Source of the DNA: an uncultured Bacteroidota bacterium
Lineage (GTDB): Bacteria > Bacteroidota > Bacteroidia > Bacteroidales > F082
Length of the DNA: 15,603 nucleotides
Direction of reading: 5' to 3'
Assembly: GCA_900542475.1 (NCBI GenBank)
Contig: UQNO01000042.1
Span: forward strand, 1-15,603
Positions 13,957 through 15,603 of this stretch are shown here, in pieces. The first letter of the stretch is position 1. Each line of letters starts with the position of its first letter. The translations under genes and the position numbers were made by a program. The notes beneath the pieces are model-generated. The model made no database searches, was not told where the DNA came from, and worked only from the letters and a program-made list of their open reading frames with translations.

Positions 13957-15252
13957 ATGAAAAAACCGGTTTTAAACATAGTGACACTCGGTTGCTCGAA
14001 AAACAAAGTCGATTCAGAGCATCTGGCAGCGTTGTTGAGCGATAGTTATAAGATAGTCCACGATTCTGATGATAAGAGCGACGTGGTGATTGTGAACACT
14101 TGCGGTTTCATCGGTGATGCCAAAGAGGAGTCAATTGACATGATTTTGGAATATGCCGAGCTTCGTAAGTTAAATAAAATCAAGAAATTATATGTGATGG
14201 GCTGTCTCTCGCAGCGTTATAGGAAGGAACTTTCCGCCGAGATTCATGAGGTTGACGGTTTCTTTGGTGTCGAGGCGGTGCAGCGTGTGGCTGCGGAGAT
14301 TCTGAAATCTGAATGCAGCGCCGGCTATTGTTGTGAGAGAGTGCTTTCGACACCTTCGCATTACGCTTATTTGAAGATTTCGGAAGGCTGTGACCGTCAC
14401 TGTGCCTTTTGTGCTATTCCGTTGATTCGCGGCAGTCATAAGTCTGTGCCGATGGAAAATCTTGTCGAAGAAGCGGAAATTTTGGCCAAAAAAGGTGTTA
14501 AAGAGTTAATACTCATCGCTCAAGACCTCACTTATTATGGTTACGACCTTGACGGGAAATCGCATATAGTGGAGTTGGTCGAGAAGCTTGCCGGGATTGA
14601 CGGTGTCGAGTGGATTCGTTTGCATTATGGCTATCCGTTAGGCTTCCCTGTGGAGTTGCTCGAGCTGATGCGCGACAATCCGAAGATTTGCCATTATATT
14701 GATTTGCCGCTGCAACATGTCAGCACTCCTGTTTTAAAGGCGATGCGCCGTGGTGTTGACCGTGAGCAGACGATTGCTTTTGTGAAGAAGGTTCGCTCCT
14801 ACGTTCCGGACATCGCTTTCCGAAGCACTTTCATCGTGGGCTTTCCTGGCGAGACAAAGGAACAATTCAATGAACTTATAGATTTTATCAAGGAAATGCG
14901 TTTTGAGCGCGCCGGCGTGTTCGCATATTCAGCGGAGGAGGGGACTCCGGCTTACGAACTTGAAGACAATGTGCCGGAAGAAGTCAAGAAATTGCGTGTA
15001 GAGGAATTTATGAATGTGCAACAGGATATCTCGTTGGAAATCAATGCAAAACGTCTTGGTAAGATGGAAAAAGTTCTTCTCGACCGCACGGAAGGCGGCT
15101 ACTATGTGGGACGTACTCAATACGACTCGCCGGAAGTTGATGACGAAGTGCTTATCTCCATGAAAGACAATAAATTAAAAATCGGCTCTTTCGTCAATGT
15201 GAAGATTACTCAAGCCGATTATTTTGATTGCTATGGAGAGGTCGTTGAATAA
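13957..15252 (+). CDS. rimO: Ribosomal protein uS12 methylthiotransferase RimO (radical SAM)
   Basis: 431 residues. The N-terminal domain supplies three cysteines for the auxiliary iron-sulfur cluster: Cys13 (LGCSKN), Cys49 (NTCGFIG) and Cys83 (MGCLSQR). The radical SAM domain has CxxxCxxC at Cys145, Cys149 and Cys152 (GCDRHCAFC). The C-terminus (about 365-431) fits a TRAM RNA/protein-binding domain. RimO adds a methylthio group to the beta-carbon of a conserved aspartate of ribosomal protein S12. The LGCSKNxVDSE start and IPLIRGxxKS distinguish it from the tRNA enzyme MiaB. The ATG at 13957 follows an A-rich tract. No separate promoter was found, so it is probably co-transcribed with ftsY through the palindromic repeat. 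It converges on the efflux-pump gene, 17 nt apart. Confidence 0.96.
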   Translation: MKKPVLNIVTLGCSKNKVDSEHLAALLSDSYKIVHDSDDKSDVVIVNTCGFIGDAKEESIDMILEYAELRKLNKIKKLYVMGCLSQRYRKELSAEIHEVDGFFGVEAVQRVAAEILKSECSAGYCCERVLSTPSHYAYLKISEGCDRHCAFCAIPLIRGSHKSVPMENLVEEAEILAKKGVKELILIAQDLTYYGYDLDGKSHIVELVEKLAGIDGVEWIRLHYGYPLGFPVELLELMRDNPKICHYIDLPLQHVSTPVLKAMRRGVDREQTIAFVKKVRSYVPDIAFRSTFIVGFPGETKEQFNELIDFIKEMRFERAGVFAYSAEEGTPAYELEDNVPEEVKKLRVEEFMNVQQDISLEINAKRLGKMEKVLLDRTEGGYYVGRTQYDSPEVDDEVLISMKDNKLKIGSFVNVKITQADYFDCYGEVVE

Positions 15253-15269
15253 AAAAACACGTTTGTCAT

Positions 15270-15603
15270 CTAACAACTTTTACCTCGCTCTTTTTTGTGT
15301 TCGCTTTTACGATAAGCCAGGTAAAAAACTTGAGGCAATACGGTTACTGAAAGAATCATGCAAATAAGCATGCCGCCTACTATCATGATGGCCAGTGGTT
15401 TTTGAATTTCGGAACCCATTCCGGTTGATAAAGCCGCCGGCAACAGTCCCATCGAACCCATTAAAGCAATCATTATTATGGAACGAATACGGCTGTGTAC
15501 GCCGTTTGATATGGCATCATGCAAACTCATTTTCTTCAAATTATCTTTTATCACCGCGATTAAGATGATACTATTAATCGTGTTCACTCCAAACAAAATA
15601 ATG
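15270..15603 (-). CDS. CzcA/CusA-type RND efflux transporter, C-terminal end (5' part beyond window)
   Basis: About 110 residues, open through the right edge; no real start codon is needed inside the window. The sequence matches the last membrane helices of heavy-metal RND pumps: LFGVNTINSIILIAVI (helix), the cytoplasmic loop KDNLKKMSLHDAISNGVHSRIRSI, IALMGSMGLLPAALSTGMGSEIQKPLAIMIVGGM (the GSEIQKPLA signature of CzcA/CusA), and a last helix ending LPQVFYLAYR before a basic tail. Such pumps form an inner-membrane trimer that exports metal ions or other cations with a periplasmic adaptor and an outer-membrane channel. Which substrate cannot be told from this fragment. The gene runs tail to tail with rimO. 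Confidence 0.92.
   Translation of the reverse strand, partial: IILFGVNTINSIILIAVIKDNLKKMSLHDAISNGVHSRIRSIIMIALMGSMGLLPAALSTGMGSEIQKPLAIMIVGGMLICMILSVTVLPQVFYLAYRKSEHKKERGKSC

Overview
The window looks like chromosome from a member of the Bacteroidota, probably Bacteroidales. Several intergenic regions carry the TAnnTTTG -7 promoter element typical of that phylum, in two cases with a TTTG-like -33 element 20-21 nt upstream. Shine-Dalgarno sequences are weak. The block rpmG - DUF4295 - ftsY - rimO, the WbqC-like gene, the 7TM-HD (PgpH-type) gene and the fused formiminotransferase-cyclodeaminase also fit this phylum. I cannot name the species.

Layout. (1) 1-2050: an AT-rich accessory patch with the 3' part of an N6-adenine DNA methyltransferase gene, overlapped by a gene for a PD-(D/E)xK nuclease-like protein. 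Together they look like a type II restriction-modification pair, followed by a strong hairpin terminator. (2) 2051-2957: a GC-richer, internally deleted and broken IS256-family insertion sequence with recognisable terminal inverted repeats. (3) 2986-6940: housekeeping genes. A cytoplasmic SH3-NlpC/P60 peptidase (-) is divergent from a PgpH-type cyclic-di-AMP phosphodiesterase (+). The latter converges on a lipoprotein thioredoxin / WbqC-like pair (-). (4) 6999-7193: a large imperfect palindrome whose right arm continues as 3.7 tandem copies of a 29-bp unit. (5) 7279-12167: a deoxyhypusine-synthase-like gene start-stop coupled to hutI, then a terminator hairpin, a heptamer repeat running into a promoter, a crippled Fic-family gene, and ftcD. 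(6) 12233-15252: rpmG, a DUF4295 gene, ftsY and rimO, with a second copy of the palindromic repeat between ftsY and rimO. (7) 15270-15603: the C-terminal end of a CzcA/CusA-type RND efflux pump on the minus strand, cut by the window edge.

How the genes work together. HutI and FtcD carry out the last steps of histidine degradation to glutamate, feeding one-carbon units into tetrahydrofolate; hutH and hutU are not in this window. rpmG, the DUF4295 gene, ftsY and rimO serve ribosome structure, membrane targeting of ribosomes and ribosomal-protein modification. The left end is an accessory island with a self-protection/defence module next to a dead transposon.

I did not see a wholly new system. 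The most unusual items are the deoxyhypusine-synthase-like/hutI coupling, the heptamer array abutting a -7 box, the Fic gene that has lost its catalytic core, and the palindrome with its tandem-repeat tail. No tRNA, rRNA or CRISPR array was seen.
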